Origin: Piper betle
Lineage: Eukaryota; Streptophyta; Magnoliopsida; Piperales; Piperaceae
Direction: 5' to 3'
DNA: 64,000 nt
Assembly (NCBI GenBank): GCA_033002965.1
Contig: JAURVB010014801.1
Span: 1 to 64,000 of the forward strand
Part shown: piece after piece, positions 25,066 to 34,865 of the stretch
Position numbering within the stretch: position 1 is the stretch's first letter
How the letters are laid out: each line of letters starts with the position of its first letter
Notes under the pieces: generated by a model
Seen by the model: only the letters and a program-made list of their open reading frames with translations
What the model was told of the DNA's origin: nothing
The model's database searches: none
Translations under genes and position numbers: made by a program

Positions 25066-25746
25066 ACCTCTTCTACTTATAAAAATTCTAACCTAGGAAT
25101 TTCCCACATCAACTACGATTAGAAGATATCATCTCGGTGTAAATTGGTAGCTCTCCCTCGAAAGCTAGCTGCATACGGCCCAACAGACAAACATAAAGCC
25201 AAAACTTTGAACATTGTCAAAGTTTGCTAGCTCCACAATAATCTTGCTAGACGAACTAGACGTGATACAATTATTTGGCAAAAGATGTCATACATGTTGG
25301 AATCATCTGACTAGACTAACTATACATGCTCGAATCGCATCACTGGACTAGCTCCTATGGCCACTACGAACTATGGGGACTGAAATGCAAAAACCTCAAC
25401 GGGAAAAACCTTGGCTCACCACTAAGGGTCTACTGGGTGGTCAAGCAGGTACTCTAAAGTACTACAAGGTACTAGTCTGAACTACATTGGGAAAACTATC
25501 TTGATGTAAGGTATGCGACCTAATGTCTACCCATCTCTACTTGATCCTCATCAATTCGATAGGTAAACTACATGTACCCTCATGGCACTTTGCTCTAGGT
25601 CATATGGCTATACTAGGATGTCCTGTGAGTCCTGCTAGCATATGGTGGACTCTAGTACAAATAAGCGTATATGCTAATGGGCTGTATGGTTCACTGTCAC
25701 CAATCTAAGTCAAACACTCAAGTGTCCCTTTAAGTGGAAATGGATT
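25066..25746 (-). other. unclassified DNA, possibly D internal 3' end
   Basis: Single-copy in this window, between the D5 LTR and E4. It begins with the purine-rich tract expected before a 3' LTR, so it may be the end of a D internal region. No coding similarity was recognised. Confidence 0.35.
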
Positions 25747-26518
25747 TGTAACGACCTGTAATTTGTCACAACATTGTGGGCCTAGCTGGCCAAGTGTTAC
25801 TCACAATTAAGCAAATATGTCTAACATTTTTTTTAACAAAAACATATATAGAGATCCCACAGTCTTAGACCGTTTCCCAGTAGCCACACTAATTTCTCAG
25901 ATAAATAAAAAAAGGAGTCCTCATATTTATTTTGCTCCATGCCCTGGTTGTCAATCACCTAATTTCGTATCTGCAAACCCCTGCGAAGACAATTCCGCGT
26001 TAGTGATTCCAATACTAAGTAGTATAATAGATAACACAAATCAAGTACATTCCACTATTTCCTTATGTTTATTTTAATATGCAGTGGAGCGATTCCACTC
26101 TACTCCAAAACAATGCGGAGGAGGTTTGCTGTGATCCTACACCCGGCGTAGCCTTTGGGGAGGCTACCACTACCGTCTCCAGTGCCAGTGCCTCGCACAC
26201 CCCGGCTGTAGCCTTTTTGTGGGGAAGCTATCACTGCACTCAGGTGATTGCTATGCCCTGTGTGTGGGGAAGCTCTCACTACCAATTCTAGTGTCAGTGC
26301 CTCGCACACCCCAGCCGTAGCCTTTTTATGGGGAGGCTATCACTGCACTCCAGTGCCAGTTCTTTGCACACCCCGGCCGTAGCCTTTTTATGGGGAGGCT
26401 ATCACTGCACTCAAGTGATTGCTATGCCCCATTTGTGGGGAAGCTCTCACTGCCAACTCTAGTGCCAGTGCCTCACACCCCCGGCTGTAGCCTTTTATGA
26501 GGAGGCTATCACTGCACT
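25747..26518 (-). repeat. E4 3' LTR fragment with tandem array
   Basis: Direct repeat of 27087 to about 27900. Positions 26090-26518 carry repeats with TAGCCTTTTTATGGGGAGGC, the same array as in the 5' LTR. Confidence 0.85.
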
Positions 26519-26904
26519 CTAATGAATACCTCAGCTCCGTTCTTCCGAAATTTTTCTACCGTGTATAGATCACTGTCATCCCCAACTTACAGTACCACTT
26601 GTCGGACTACCGGTGGCATTGGGTTTGGAAGTTCCCCTCGCTTGCCCGGGTCAGCTATCCGTACCCGCTCTTGGGCGCTCCCCTGATCCCCATTTGGGAT
26701 GCTACTAGGACCCGCAGCCGAATTTGGAGCTCCATTCCCTGTTACCAATCCCGGTAATCGCTGCGCTATGTTCTGAACCACAGAACTGGCATTATCTGAA
26801 GCCTGCGCTAGTCCCTGTATGGCCGTCAAAATTTGGCCTAACACACTCTCCATGTTTGTGTCCGACTGCGCAGCTTGGCTCGACTTCCTTCGGGTGCCTG
26901 CCGT
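26519..26904 (-). pseudogene. Tekay-like gag fragment, start codon lost
   Basis: Codes for the Gag N-terminus (VLGQILTAIQGLAQA, then a Pro/Gly-rich linker and PPVVRQV before the capsid region), as in E5 and E7. The start codon corresponding to the ATG of E7 (59891) reads ACG at 26904-26902. It ends at the deletion joint right after the GAEVF-type motif. Only about 128 codons remain, so not functional. Confidence 0.82.
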
Positions 26905-27072
26905 CTAAAATTTATTCCGTTATGGTTCATTAAAAAAATTTTCTTCAATGATTACTTAGGTTTGTTAGTGAGTCCACTAATTCACTAATGACATACCCCA
27001 TTGGAGAAAGATAAATATTGGACTCTTCAACAAGGTACTTGAGCCATAAGATGTGTGCTTTTGGGAAACCAG

Positions 27073-27084
27073 GCTCTGATACCA
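27073..27084 (-). other. E4 primer binding site, tRNA-iMet
   Basis: Perfect TGGTATCAGAGC on the minus strand, two bases from the LTR end (27087). Confidence 0.93.
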
Positions 27085-27086
27085 CC

Positions 27087-29545
27087 TGTAACGACCCGCC
27101 ATTTGCCATAACATTGTGGGCCTAGCTGGCCAGGTGTTACTCACAATTAAGCAAATATGTCTAACATTTTTTTTTAACAAAAACATATATAAAGATCCCA
27201 CAGTCTTAGACCGTTTCCCAGTAGCCACACTTATTTCTCAAATAAATTAAAAAAAGGAGTCCTCATATTTATTTTGCTCCATGCCCTGGTTGTAAATCAC
27301 CTAATTTCGTATCTGCACATTTGCAGGGACAATTCCGCGTTAAAGATTACAACACTAAGTAGTATAATAGATAAAACAAATCAAGTACATTCCACTATTT
27401 CCTTATGTTTATTTTAAAATGCGGTGGAGCGATTCCGCTATACTCCAAAACAATGCAGAGGAGGTATCCGTTGTGATCCGCACACCCTGACCGTAGCCCT
27501 TTTGTGGGTAGGCTACCACTACCGTCTCCAGTGCCAGTGCCTCGCACACCCCGGCCGTAGCCTTTTTATGGGGAAGCTATCACTGCACTCAGGTGATTGC
27601 TACGCCCCGTTTGTGGGGAAGATCTCACTACCAATTCTAGTGCCAGTGCCTCGCACACCCAGGCCATACACTTTTTATGGGGAGGCTATCACTGCACTCC
27701 AGTGCCAGTGCCTTGCACACCCCGGCCGTAGCCTTTTTATGAGGAGGCTATCACTACACTCAAGTGATTGCTATGCCCCATTTGTGGGGAAGCCTCACTA
27801 CTAATTCTAGTGTCAGTGCCTCGCACACCCCGGCCATAGCCTTTTTATGGGGAGGCTATCACTGCACTCCAGTGCCAGTGCCTTGTACACCCCGGCCGTA
27901 CCCTTTTTATGTGGAGGCTATCACTGCACTCAGGTGATTACTATGCCCCGTTTGTGGGGAAGCTCTCACTGCCAACTCTAGTGACAGTGCCTCACACCCC
28001 CGACTGTAGCCTTTTTATGGGGAGGCTATCACTGCACTGTAGTGCGATGGAGGAATCACTGTGCCTTGCTCACCCTAGCCGTAGCCTTTTTATGGGGTGG
28101 CTATCACTACTCCAAAATAATGTTAATGCATTAAAAACTTTACGCACATAATGCGACCCAGTGTCGGACTGAGTCAATTCTTTGACCCCGGTTGCACTCG
28201 GTGCATGGTGGTCGAATCTGGGTTCAGGCCGACCTAGGCTACCAACAAGGAAAATACGATGTTCTACCTATTATACGTACCTGACTTGTGATTTTATCTG
28301 ACAGTGACCCGTGAACCCTAATCTGAATGAGGGCATAAAATTATACATTAGTATAATTGTATTTTGCGTGAACCTACATGCAACGTACATGACTAATATA
28401 CTATCAATTTTAAATGATGTGATTAGTTCATGTTAGTCTTCATTTCTTATTAAATTTTCAACAATTCTAATGATAATTAATTATTAATTATGCCCATCCA
28501 AATCCCCATTTTCTAATTGATTATTTAATTATTAACATGCTGCATACTTAATTTTTTTGTATTTACCTTATATTTACCAGATTGCCATTCTACTTTAACA
28601 ATTCAATTAATGACCCCAAAGTTCCCAGCTTTATTGTTGTCAACCTGTGAAAGCCGGTATTTTCACCATGCATGGCGACCAACCAGTAACGTGGCGGCCT
28701 CCATTTGCGGCCATGGCGTCTCCAACTTGGGTACCACATGGCAACCCTCAACCAGTCCTTGGTGACCCCATTCCGGCCACCCAATCAGCAACCCCGACTT
28801 GACCATGGTGACTCCATGTCAGTCACATAATCAGCCCATGACCCATGGCGTCTACCCTAGTCGGCCACATAAACAGCACCCGACCAGACCCATGACGACT
28901 ACACTAGTCGGCCACATAAACATCACCCGACCAGCAATCTTCTTTTCCTTCCACCCAATTTCAGACCCCATCTTGTATCTACCCGACTGATCCGATTGGA
29001 AAAACCCCAAATATCCAATCTTTATCCGCTGCTATCTCATTAAACTTGGACTACACCCTATATGGGGACCTTAATTTCACCATTAATGGTGGCCGACCAA
29101 CAGCCATGGCGACCATGTCCTGCCCCATCAAGGTGACGACCAGCACCACCCCAGGTGACGACTAGTCTACACTTTCCATGGCGGATCCACGTCTGGCGAG
29201 CAACACCACCCATGGCAACACCAGCCTGTTCTCCCTCGGATTTCAGACCTGTGTGCCTCCTCAACGGCCTGTTTTGGCCCTCCAAGGTGACTCCATCCGG
29301 CCAGCATCACCGTCGGGAGCAATTCCCACCTCCAGCACGTCATCCACGGACCATGGAAGGAAACATGGTGTGGTTGCTGCTGGCAAAGAGAAGGACGTCC
29401 TCCTGGTTTTCTTCTTCCCTTGTTGATTTCTCATTTAATTCTTATGTTTATCATGTTTATGATTTATGCAACATGTGTATGCATGCAACAAAAGAAAAAG
29501 AAAGGAAAGAAAATTACCCGAGCGAAGGAGGAAATCCGGCGTCCT
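27087..29545 (-). repeat. E4 5' LTR
   Basis: Contains the array (27430-28110), the conserved block CTCGGTGCATGGTGGTCGAA (about 28197), an AT-rich stretch (28260-28600) and a GC-rich segment (28630-29400) with Asp/Gly-rich-looking chance ORFs. It ends near 29545 at sequence that lies about 250 bp inside the E6 LTR start, and is followed by another E fragment. The outer end is lost. Confidence 0.72.
27430..28110 (-). repeat. E4 LTR array of long and short units
   Basis: Alternating units of about 110 and 63 bp built on TAGCCTTTTTATGGGGAGGCTA, which can fold (TAGCCT/AGGCTA arms, 10-base loop), and CACACCCCGGCCG. It lies at the same LTR place as the 33-bp arrays of E1, E3 and E6 but is unrelated in sequence. 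ORFs across it are artefacts. Confidence 0.9.
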
Positions 29546-30146
29546 TCTTCAATTCCCCAGCAACCCAATTGAACAACCATATAAACATCCCAATAAGACA
29601 TCAACAACAACATAAAAACAGGCAAAGATGAAGCCTAACGTCCATGTTTTACAGCAGCTATCCAAGGCGACGTCCTGGACCAAACCAGGCCTGATATCTT
29701 CCTCTTCAACCCAAAACCAGACCACGTCCTTCACCCCCTTCCCAACCAATCGAATTGGAAGCATAAAGATTGTGCTTTTCGGCAACTATCCACATCAAAT
29801 TCTGTTCTGCACCAAGGTGAGCGACTCCTGGCCAGCAACACCACCAGGACTGCAAGGTACAATCCGTCCGGCTAGCAACACTGCCGGGAACACTTACCTT
29901 CTCCTTGCACGACAACCCAACGTCAAGACCAAGTGTTGTGAGCATGCATGGCGTGAGTATTTGGCCAGCAAACTGGCTTGGATGTCTGGAATCTCCCACA
30001 GCGTCCCACACTAGAACTCCGCCCATAACCACTGAAATTCCGCCACCCATTGGAACCCAGGGACAAGGTGATGCCATCCTTCGACCCAGCAGCCAGAGAG
30101 GTCATCAGGGGTGTGTGGGCTGCCTTGAAATCTTTGTGTCCAATAC
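29546..30146 (-). mobile_element. E-family LTR fragment, inverted relative to E5
   Basis: Matches E6 LTR 40200-40710 in the same direction, and the reverse complement of E7 57703-57990. At about 30147 it meets plus-oriented E LTR sequence (GTGGGATAATTATTTC). The piece is thus an inverted LTR fragment between E4 and E5. Confidence 0.7.
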
Positions 30147-30359
30147 TGTGGGATAATTATTTCATACATTGTCATTTGAAACATAAGTTCTTTTGAGTTG
30201 GAAATGCTAGACTTATTGTTTTCATATTATTCATGTAACCTTTTAAGTAACACCCAGTCCAGTTAGGACCGGTCGTTATAAGGTTGGTTTTGTTAAATTT
30301 TGAGTAACACCTAGCCAGCAAGGCCCACAATATCGTGAAAAATGGTGGGTCGTTACAGG

Positions 30360-30370
30360 TGGTACAGAGC
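30360..30370 (+). other. E5 primer binding site, one base deleted
   Basis: TGGTACAGAGC, the tRNA-iMet site TGGTATCAGAGC minus one T, just after the LTR end at 30357. Confidence 0.85.
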
Positions 30371-30480
30371 ATGGTTTCCCATTGTGTTGTGTTATTAATT
30401 GAGAAATTCATTCTCTAATAAACCTAAGTCAAAATTGAAACAAGAACATATAATTAGCTATGATGGTTTGATGTTTCAGA

Positions 30481-31013
30481 TGGCAAGAACACGTAGACAA
30501 TCAAGCCAATTTGCACAGTCAAATTCGAACACAGAGATGTGTTGGCCCAGATCCTGATGGCCGTACAGGGACTAGTGCAGGCTTTAGGAAGTACAAATTC
30601 TGTGGTTCAGAATACTGTTCAGCGGTTATCGGGAGTGGTTGCAGGGAATGGAGCCTCAAACTTGGCAGCCCCAAATCACCCTAGATACTGGTCAGGGGAG
30701 TGCCCAAGAGTGGGCTGCAGCGAGTCCTAGAATCACCTCAGATGGTGGTCAGGGGATTGCCCAAGAGTAGGCAGCAGCGAGTCCCATAATCACCCCAAAT
30801 GGTGGTCAAGGGAGTGCCCAAGGGTGGGCAGGGTTGGCAGACCCAGGTGAGCGAGGCGAGCATCCAAACCTAGTGCCACTGGTAGTCCGACAAGTGGTTC
30901 CGCCAAGGGTTGGTGATAGTGACCGCTACACTGTGGAAAAATTGAAGAAGAATGGAGCTGAGGTATTTATTGGAGGTATCGATCATATGAAGGCAGAGAG
31001 CTATATAGACATT
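30481..31013 (+). pseudogene. E5 gag, first part
   Basis: Starts MARTRRQSSQFAQ, then loses frame near 30540 (the same DNA reads on as an ALxxAxQILxAVQGL-like region in another frame). A GGTCAGGGGAGTGCCCAAGAG segment is repeated three times at about 30690-30830. From 30834 a clean frame gives PPLVVRQVV and RYTVEKLKKNGAEVFIGG, the start of the retrotransposon capsid domain. The TR-GAG element is inserted after ACATT at 31009-31013. Frameshifted and interrupted; not functional. Confidence 0.85.
31009..31013. repeat. target site duplication of TR-GAG element (ACATT)
   Basis: ACATT is repeated exactly at 35800-35804 on the other side of the element. Both copies fall within the E5 gag sequence. 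Confidence 0.95.
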
Positions 31014-31975
31014 TGTTCGGGCGCGGGTTCGTCCGCTGGTGCGGGTTAGAGTGTTCCCGCGTCGGGTTGGAAGGGTTCGGTGGGACCGAGGCGCCCTTGC
31101 CGCGCAAAGAGACAGCGGGATGAGACTAAAGAGTCACAAGTATCCAATAACACTTAGACAATTCTTATGCACTCGGTGGGATGGCCATTTCCAATCCTAA
31201 TTATTCATTTCCATAAACATATCATGCTTGAATGCATGAAAATTGCAACTGCAATGCTGCTTCAACTTCAGCAGGGAAAGATTGTCTTCCTCCTCTGGAT
31301 TGCAATAACTCCTCCAAGGCGTCTCCTTCAATTGTAGCAAACCTTCATCTTCAAATGCAGCGTCCTCATCAAAAGCATGCTGGAGCAGCGTTCTTTCCAA
31401 TCAGCAGCAGCATGGTTGGCATCTCATCCTTCTTCTAACCGCAACATCGACCTTCAATGGCGTCCTTAATTGCAGCAGGGTGGATTTCAGCAACTCCTTC
31501 TTCAATTCAGCAACAGCAAGGCAAGGTCTCCAGTAAAAAGACAGAGTCTTCTACTTCGTCAAGTGGCTCCTTCTTTAAGTAGTAATGCATGGCATCTCTT
31601 TCTTCTAGCCTCCATTGCAGCCAGATCCCCCTGTAGCAGCAACAGGCGTCCTCCTTTATAGCAAGTAGCAACAACTTCGTCTTCCTCCACTTCGTCTTCT
31701 TCAATGGCAGCAATGACTTCGTCTTCCTCCACTTCGTCTTCTTCAATGGCAGCAATGACTTCGTCTTCCTCCACTTCGTCTTCTTCAATGGCAGCAATGA
31801 CTTCGTCTTCCTCCACTTCGTCTTCTTCGATCTCGTGGACCCCTTTCCCTCCTTCCGAATAAATCTCACGTATCTCATTTCTATTAAATTAGGCATAACC
31901 ACGGGTTCAACCACGACTGGCTGGGTTAACCGTCATGATTGAGCCGAGGGGTGCGGTGAAAAATTTGGACGAACA
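31014..31975 (-). repeat. TR-GAG 3' LTR
   Basis: 962 bp. The plus strand starts TGTTCGGGCGCGGG and ends GGACGAACA. It differs from the other LTR mainly in the copy number of an internal 42-bp repeat. Confidence 0.95.
31673..31830 (-). repeat. 42-bp minisatellite in the TR-GAG LTR
   Basis: Nearly four copies of a 42-bp unit (CTTCGTCTTCCTCCACTTCG then TCTTCTTCAATGGCAGCAATGA). The other LTR has about two copies at 35580-35656 plus a different piece with AATGCACATAAC. In the sense direction it can be read as a Lys-rich or Glu/Asp-rich 14-residue repeat, which I take as a by-product of the period. Confidence 0.92.
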
Positions 31976-31990
31976 TCAGCCCCCTTGCCG
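31976..31990 (-). other. TR-GAG polypurine tract
   Basis: CGGCAAGGGGGCTGA on the minus strand directly before the 3' LTR, in the expected place for plus-strand priming. Confidence 0.75.
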
Positions 31991-32064
31991 ATTTTTCGCA
32001 ATCTGAGAAAGAAGAATCGGCAAAACATTTTTATTCATTTTTCATTCTTTTTTTTTTTCATAAT

Positions 32065-34806
32065 TTAGCCTAAGGTGACTCCTCGTGGGTTATAGTGTGG
32101 CCATTGACCATCATTTTGATCTTGAGGAGTGACTCTCTCACTCGACACTCGTGGCCTCCAAATCCAAATTTCTTTTTGTGGATTTTTCCTTAGGGCATCA
32201 AACTTCTTCTGCCCATAGTATGGAGGTGACCTTGATCTTTTATGATGCCTCCTACTATTTGTTGAGTTGTTGGCTGCTTCTCTTTTAAACCTTCTAGCAG
32301 CAGTGATTTTGATTGAAGCCCCCAACTTCTTGTCCCATGTCTGGTTGGATTGCGATCTTGACATCTTTGGTGACACGAAGAAGTGGAGACGAGATGTTGA
32401 TTCATGACTTGTGTTGAACTCCTCTTGTTCTTTGATTACATTTACCAAGTCTTCATCATTGGCGATTGTGATAAGGTAATTGAAGCTTTCACCGGGTAGC
32501 TGACACTTAATCACCAAAGGGATGCTGGTAGAACATGTACCCCTGATTTGGGCGACAAGACTTGAATAAGAACAATCATGCTCCAGTACAACCAGTCGTG
32601 TGTCTCCTCCAAAGTAGTGTTGCTTCCTTCCCTGGATTACTATCTTTCCGCCAAAGCTGCACATCAAGCGAAGTCTTGTTTTTGAGATCTTTGACTTGAC
32701 TTCCTTTTGTGTTGAAGTTGTTCTGACAGCAAGCTGATCTTCCATCTTTTCTTTATCAAGCTCATCTTTTTCGAAAAGTCTTTTTCCTTGATTAGCTTGG
32801 ACTTCAAACTTTTGGATCGATAGAGGTGTAGAACATCCTTTATCTTCTATAGTGGAAGCAGGCGACACCTTTGTGTCTTCAACATTAGCCATCGGGACAT
32901 CCATTTCCTCTCCTTGTTTCTCTTTTCCTTTATGAGACTTCATTGGTAAGGATAAGTGGCTTACTGTCATCACATTAGCATTAGCAGCTTTATACTTTAT
33001 ATCTCCTTTGTCCAGCAACTCTTGGATCTTTTCCATCACATCTCGACATAGCACCGTTGGATGGCCAAGCATTTGATGAAATCGACAAAAATTTTCCTTC
33101 TTTTCATCTTCTAGCCTTGGTAGATTTTTTGGTATCCATGGAGTGATCTTTCCTTTGCTCTTCAACACGTCGAACCATCTCTCAGTATCTCTAGTGTTGA
33201 AGGTGTAATCTTCCATATTTCTCCATTCACGCCGTTGTTGAGGCACAACCTTTTGCCCTTCATTGTTGTTCCTTGGCTTTTCTAGTTGTTTCTCCCGACT
33301 TTGTTCTCCAAGTTCAGTGACAACATTGGTTGATGCCTTAGCATTTTTCAGAGAAGCAGAAACCCTTCCAAGTTCTTCAAAAATCAACATCCTTTCAAAC
33401 AATTGTTCAAAAGTATTGCATTGTGCACCACTTAAGAACCATGCAGCTGATCCGGCGTTCATTGCACAAATCTTCACAAGCTCTTTAATGTCAGGGGTCT
33501 CTTTCATCTGAGATGACAGACTTCTAAATCTTTTCACATATGTAGCAAATTCTTCACCCGATTCCCTTCGACACTGTCTTAAGTGCTCAATTGTCACTGG
33601 AATTTCCATGGATTGAAAGTGTTCTGTAAACTGCTCAACAAATTCATCCCATGAATTGATTGATCCAGAGGGGCGGTTATTGAACCATCTCAAGGCATTA
33701 CCGCTAAGTGATGCCGGGAATTGTTGTAACTTTAATTTTTCATTTGCCACAATTGTTCCACACTCAATTTCAAAAATTGTGACATGATCTCCCGGATTGC
33801 CGTCTCCATCGAACTTCGTAAAAGTTGGGCGCTTGTATTTTTCCGGCAAAATTTCCGTGTAAACTTCATCGGCTAAAGGACGAAGACGCTTTACAACTTT
33901 ACTAGGTTCTTTGTCCTTTTGAGCTATCAATGCGGCGATTAATGCGGCTTGTGCATCCATCGCGGCTTTTAACTCATCAAATCGAGAATCCTGAATCGGC
34001 ACAACTGGTGCGACTGGTGCTACAGGAACTGTTGCAGGATAGACTTGTGGAGGATAATTAACTGGTAGCGGAGCTACTGTGGCTGGAATTGTTGGCTGAA
34101 ACATTGACATCAAGGGCGTCGCCGTTGAGGCGGACACCGCAGTGGTGATTGGCGGTGGAAATGCCATAGAAACTGATGATTGAGGGATAGCAGGGCTATA
34201 CCATGGGTACGGGTATGGTGGTGGGTAGTGGGGTGGTTGTGGGAACCATGATGACTGTGGTAGTGGACTAATTTCAGTCCTACTTGGGGGTATAATTGGG
34301 TAGTGTTGCGTCCAACTTGGTTCGGACGACGAAATTATCAAGGGTGAGGCTTGAGACATAAATCCCGAGACATTGGAAAACATATTATCTACCCGAGGGG
34401 TATTTGACAAATCCACACTTGTTGGAGCGGTTGCCAAAGGCCTTTCCAATAGTGCCGTAAAACTACTTGTCATCGGTGGGTTAGCAGGCTGGTCCACTTC
34501 GTCTGGACTTCGCCAGTTTGCTAGGTCGGCATCTTCTCTTCTCGATGCACTTCCCATTGCGACGGATGCTCGCCTATTTAAGGCGAGTGCATCGTCAAGT
34601 GCCGATTCAAGTTGTCTAACCCGTTCTCGAAGTTGTTCGTTCGAGTTCGGGTTTTCATTTTGCAAGGCGACTGGCTCGCCCATGCTGGTGATGGATGGTA
34701 TTTGCACTTCAGGTTGGTTTGTGGGTGCTGTTAGAAGGTTCTCCTTCACTAGCACCTCTTTGTCTAGCCATATGCCTTGTCTCGGGGGCCATTTTCTTTT
34801 ATCCAC
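32065..34806 (-). CDS. gag: Gag polyprotein with C-terminal PB1-like domain
   Basis: 913 residues, intact. Residues 57-80 are a charged helical stretch, and 110-270 a Pro/Ser-rich linker. Residues about 326-485 are a retrotransposon Gag capsid domain of Ty3/gypsy type (FTKFDGDGNPGDHV, LSGNALRWF, W...F...F, ESGEEFATYVKRF). C574, H577, H582 and C587 form a CX2HX4HX4C zinc-knuckle-like motif. Residues about 710-812 read as a plant PB1 domain: RLMCSFGGKI, a YFGGDTR strand, CQLPGES, and an acidic NDEDL element before SRLHFFV. Residues 838-862 are rich in Arg, Lys and Ser (HHKRSRSPP). Expected role: virus-like particle assembly and RNA packaging. The PB1 part could add oligomerisation or host contacts (inference). 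No protease or pol follows. Confidence 0.92.
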   Translation of the reverse strand: MDKRKWPPRQGIWLDKEVLVKENLLTAPTNQPEVQIPSITSMGEPVALQNENPNSNEQLRERVRQLESALDDALALNRRASVAMGSASRREDADLANWRSPDEVDQPANPPMTSSFTALLERPLATAPTSVDLSNTPRVDNMFSNVSGFMSQASPLIISSSEPSWTQHYPIIPPSRTEISPLPQSSWFPQPPHYPPPYPYPWYSPAIPQSSVSMAFPPPITTAVSASTATPLMSMFQPTIPATVAPLPVNYPPQVYPATVPVAPVAPVVPIQDSRFDELKAAMDAQAALIAALIAQKDKEPSKVVKRLRPLADEVYTEILPEKYKRPTFTKFDGDGNPGDHVTIFEIECGTIVANEKLKLQQFPASLSGNALRWFNNRPSGSINSWDEFVEQFTEHFQSMEIPVTIEHLRQCRRESGEEFATYVKRFRSLSSQMKETPDIKELVKICAMNAGSAAWFLSGAQCNTFEQLFERMLIFEELGRVSASLKNAKASTNVVTELGEQSREKQLEKPRNNNEGQKVVPQQRREWRNMEDYTFNTRDTERWFDVLKSKGKITPWIPKNLPRLEDEKKENFCRFHQMLGHPTVLCRDVMEKIQELLDKGDIKYKAANANVMTVSHLSLPMKSHKGKEKQGEEMDVPMANVEDTKVSPASTIEDKGCSTPLSIQKFEVQANQGKRLFEKDELDKEKMEDQLAVRTTSTQKEVKSKISKTRLRLMCSFGGKIVIQGRKQHYFGGDTRLVVLEHDCSYSSLVAQIRGTCSTSIPLVIKCQLPGESFNYLITIANDEDLVNVIKEQEEFNTSHESTSRLHFFVSPKMSRSQSNQTWDKKLGASIKITAARRFKREAANNSTNSRRHHKRSRSPPYYGQKKFDALRKNPQKEIWIWRPRVSSERVTPQDQNDGQWPHYNPRGVTLG
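32371..32679 (-). other. PB1-like domain region within gag
   Basis: Codes for residues 710-812. Features match plant PB1 domains: an N-terminal strand with the basic-cluster Lys in SFGGKI (K721), the GGDTR turn, the QLPGE-type strand, and the acidic OPCA-type segment with D784, E785 and D786. With both a basic and an acidic face it would be a type AB PB1, able to form head-to-tail chains. Assigned by motif pattern only. Confidence 0.82.
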
Positions 34807-34841
34807 ACTATCTCTTCAAGCTGCACTGCTACCTCTTGACG

Positions 34842-34860
34842 GTCCCCAGTGGAGTCGCCA
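34842..34860 (-). other. TR-GAG primer binding site
   Basis: TGGCGACTCCACTGGGGAC on the minus strand, five bases from the 5' LTR. It resembles the site used by Tat/Ogre elements, which I recall as tRNA-Arg. The exact tRNA should be confirmed by matching to tRNA 3' ends. Confidence 0.8.
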
Positions 34861-34865
34861 ATTTA

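Larger units (their letters stand above)
25747..29545 (-). mobile_element. E4: Tekay-like element with large internal deletion
   Basis: In its own direction: 5' LTR (29545-27087, outer end missing), tRNA-iMet primer site, leader, gag N-terminal third (26904-26519), then a jump into a 3' LTR (26518-25747). The two LTR copies start alike (TGTAACGACC...ACAACATTGTGGGCCTAGCTGG). Everything from mid-gag through pol and half the 3' LTR is deleted. The gag start codon is changed. Confidence 0.82.

Noticed and set aside
27073..27084. tRNA-like strings as tRNA genes
   Set aside because: Only 12-19 bases complementary to tRNA 3' ends are present, each beside an LTR. They are primer binding sites.
27424..27804. 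126-codon plus-strand ORF with repeated GEAITA/LSLHS motifs
   Set aside because: It is a translation of the E4 tandem array and is antisense to the element.
31559..31816. Acidic repeat ORF (EEDEV and IAAI motifs) in the TR-GAG 3' LTR
   Set aside because: It comes from the 42-bp period; another frame of the same DNA gives a Lys-rich repeat, the other LTR breaks it, and no start context supports it.
32065..34806. The 913-codon ORF as a host gene with a PB1 domain
   Set aside because: It lies between LTRs, primer site and polypurine tract within a 5-bp target duplication, and its centre is a retrotransposon capsid domain. It is part of the element.
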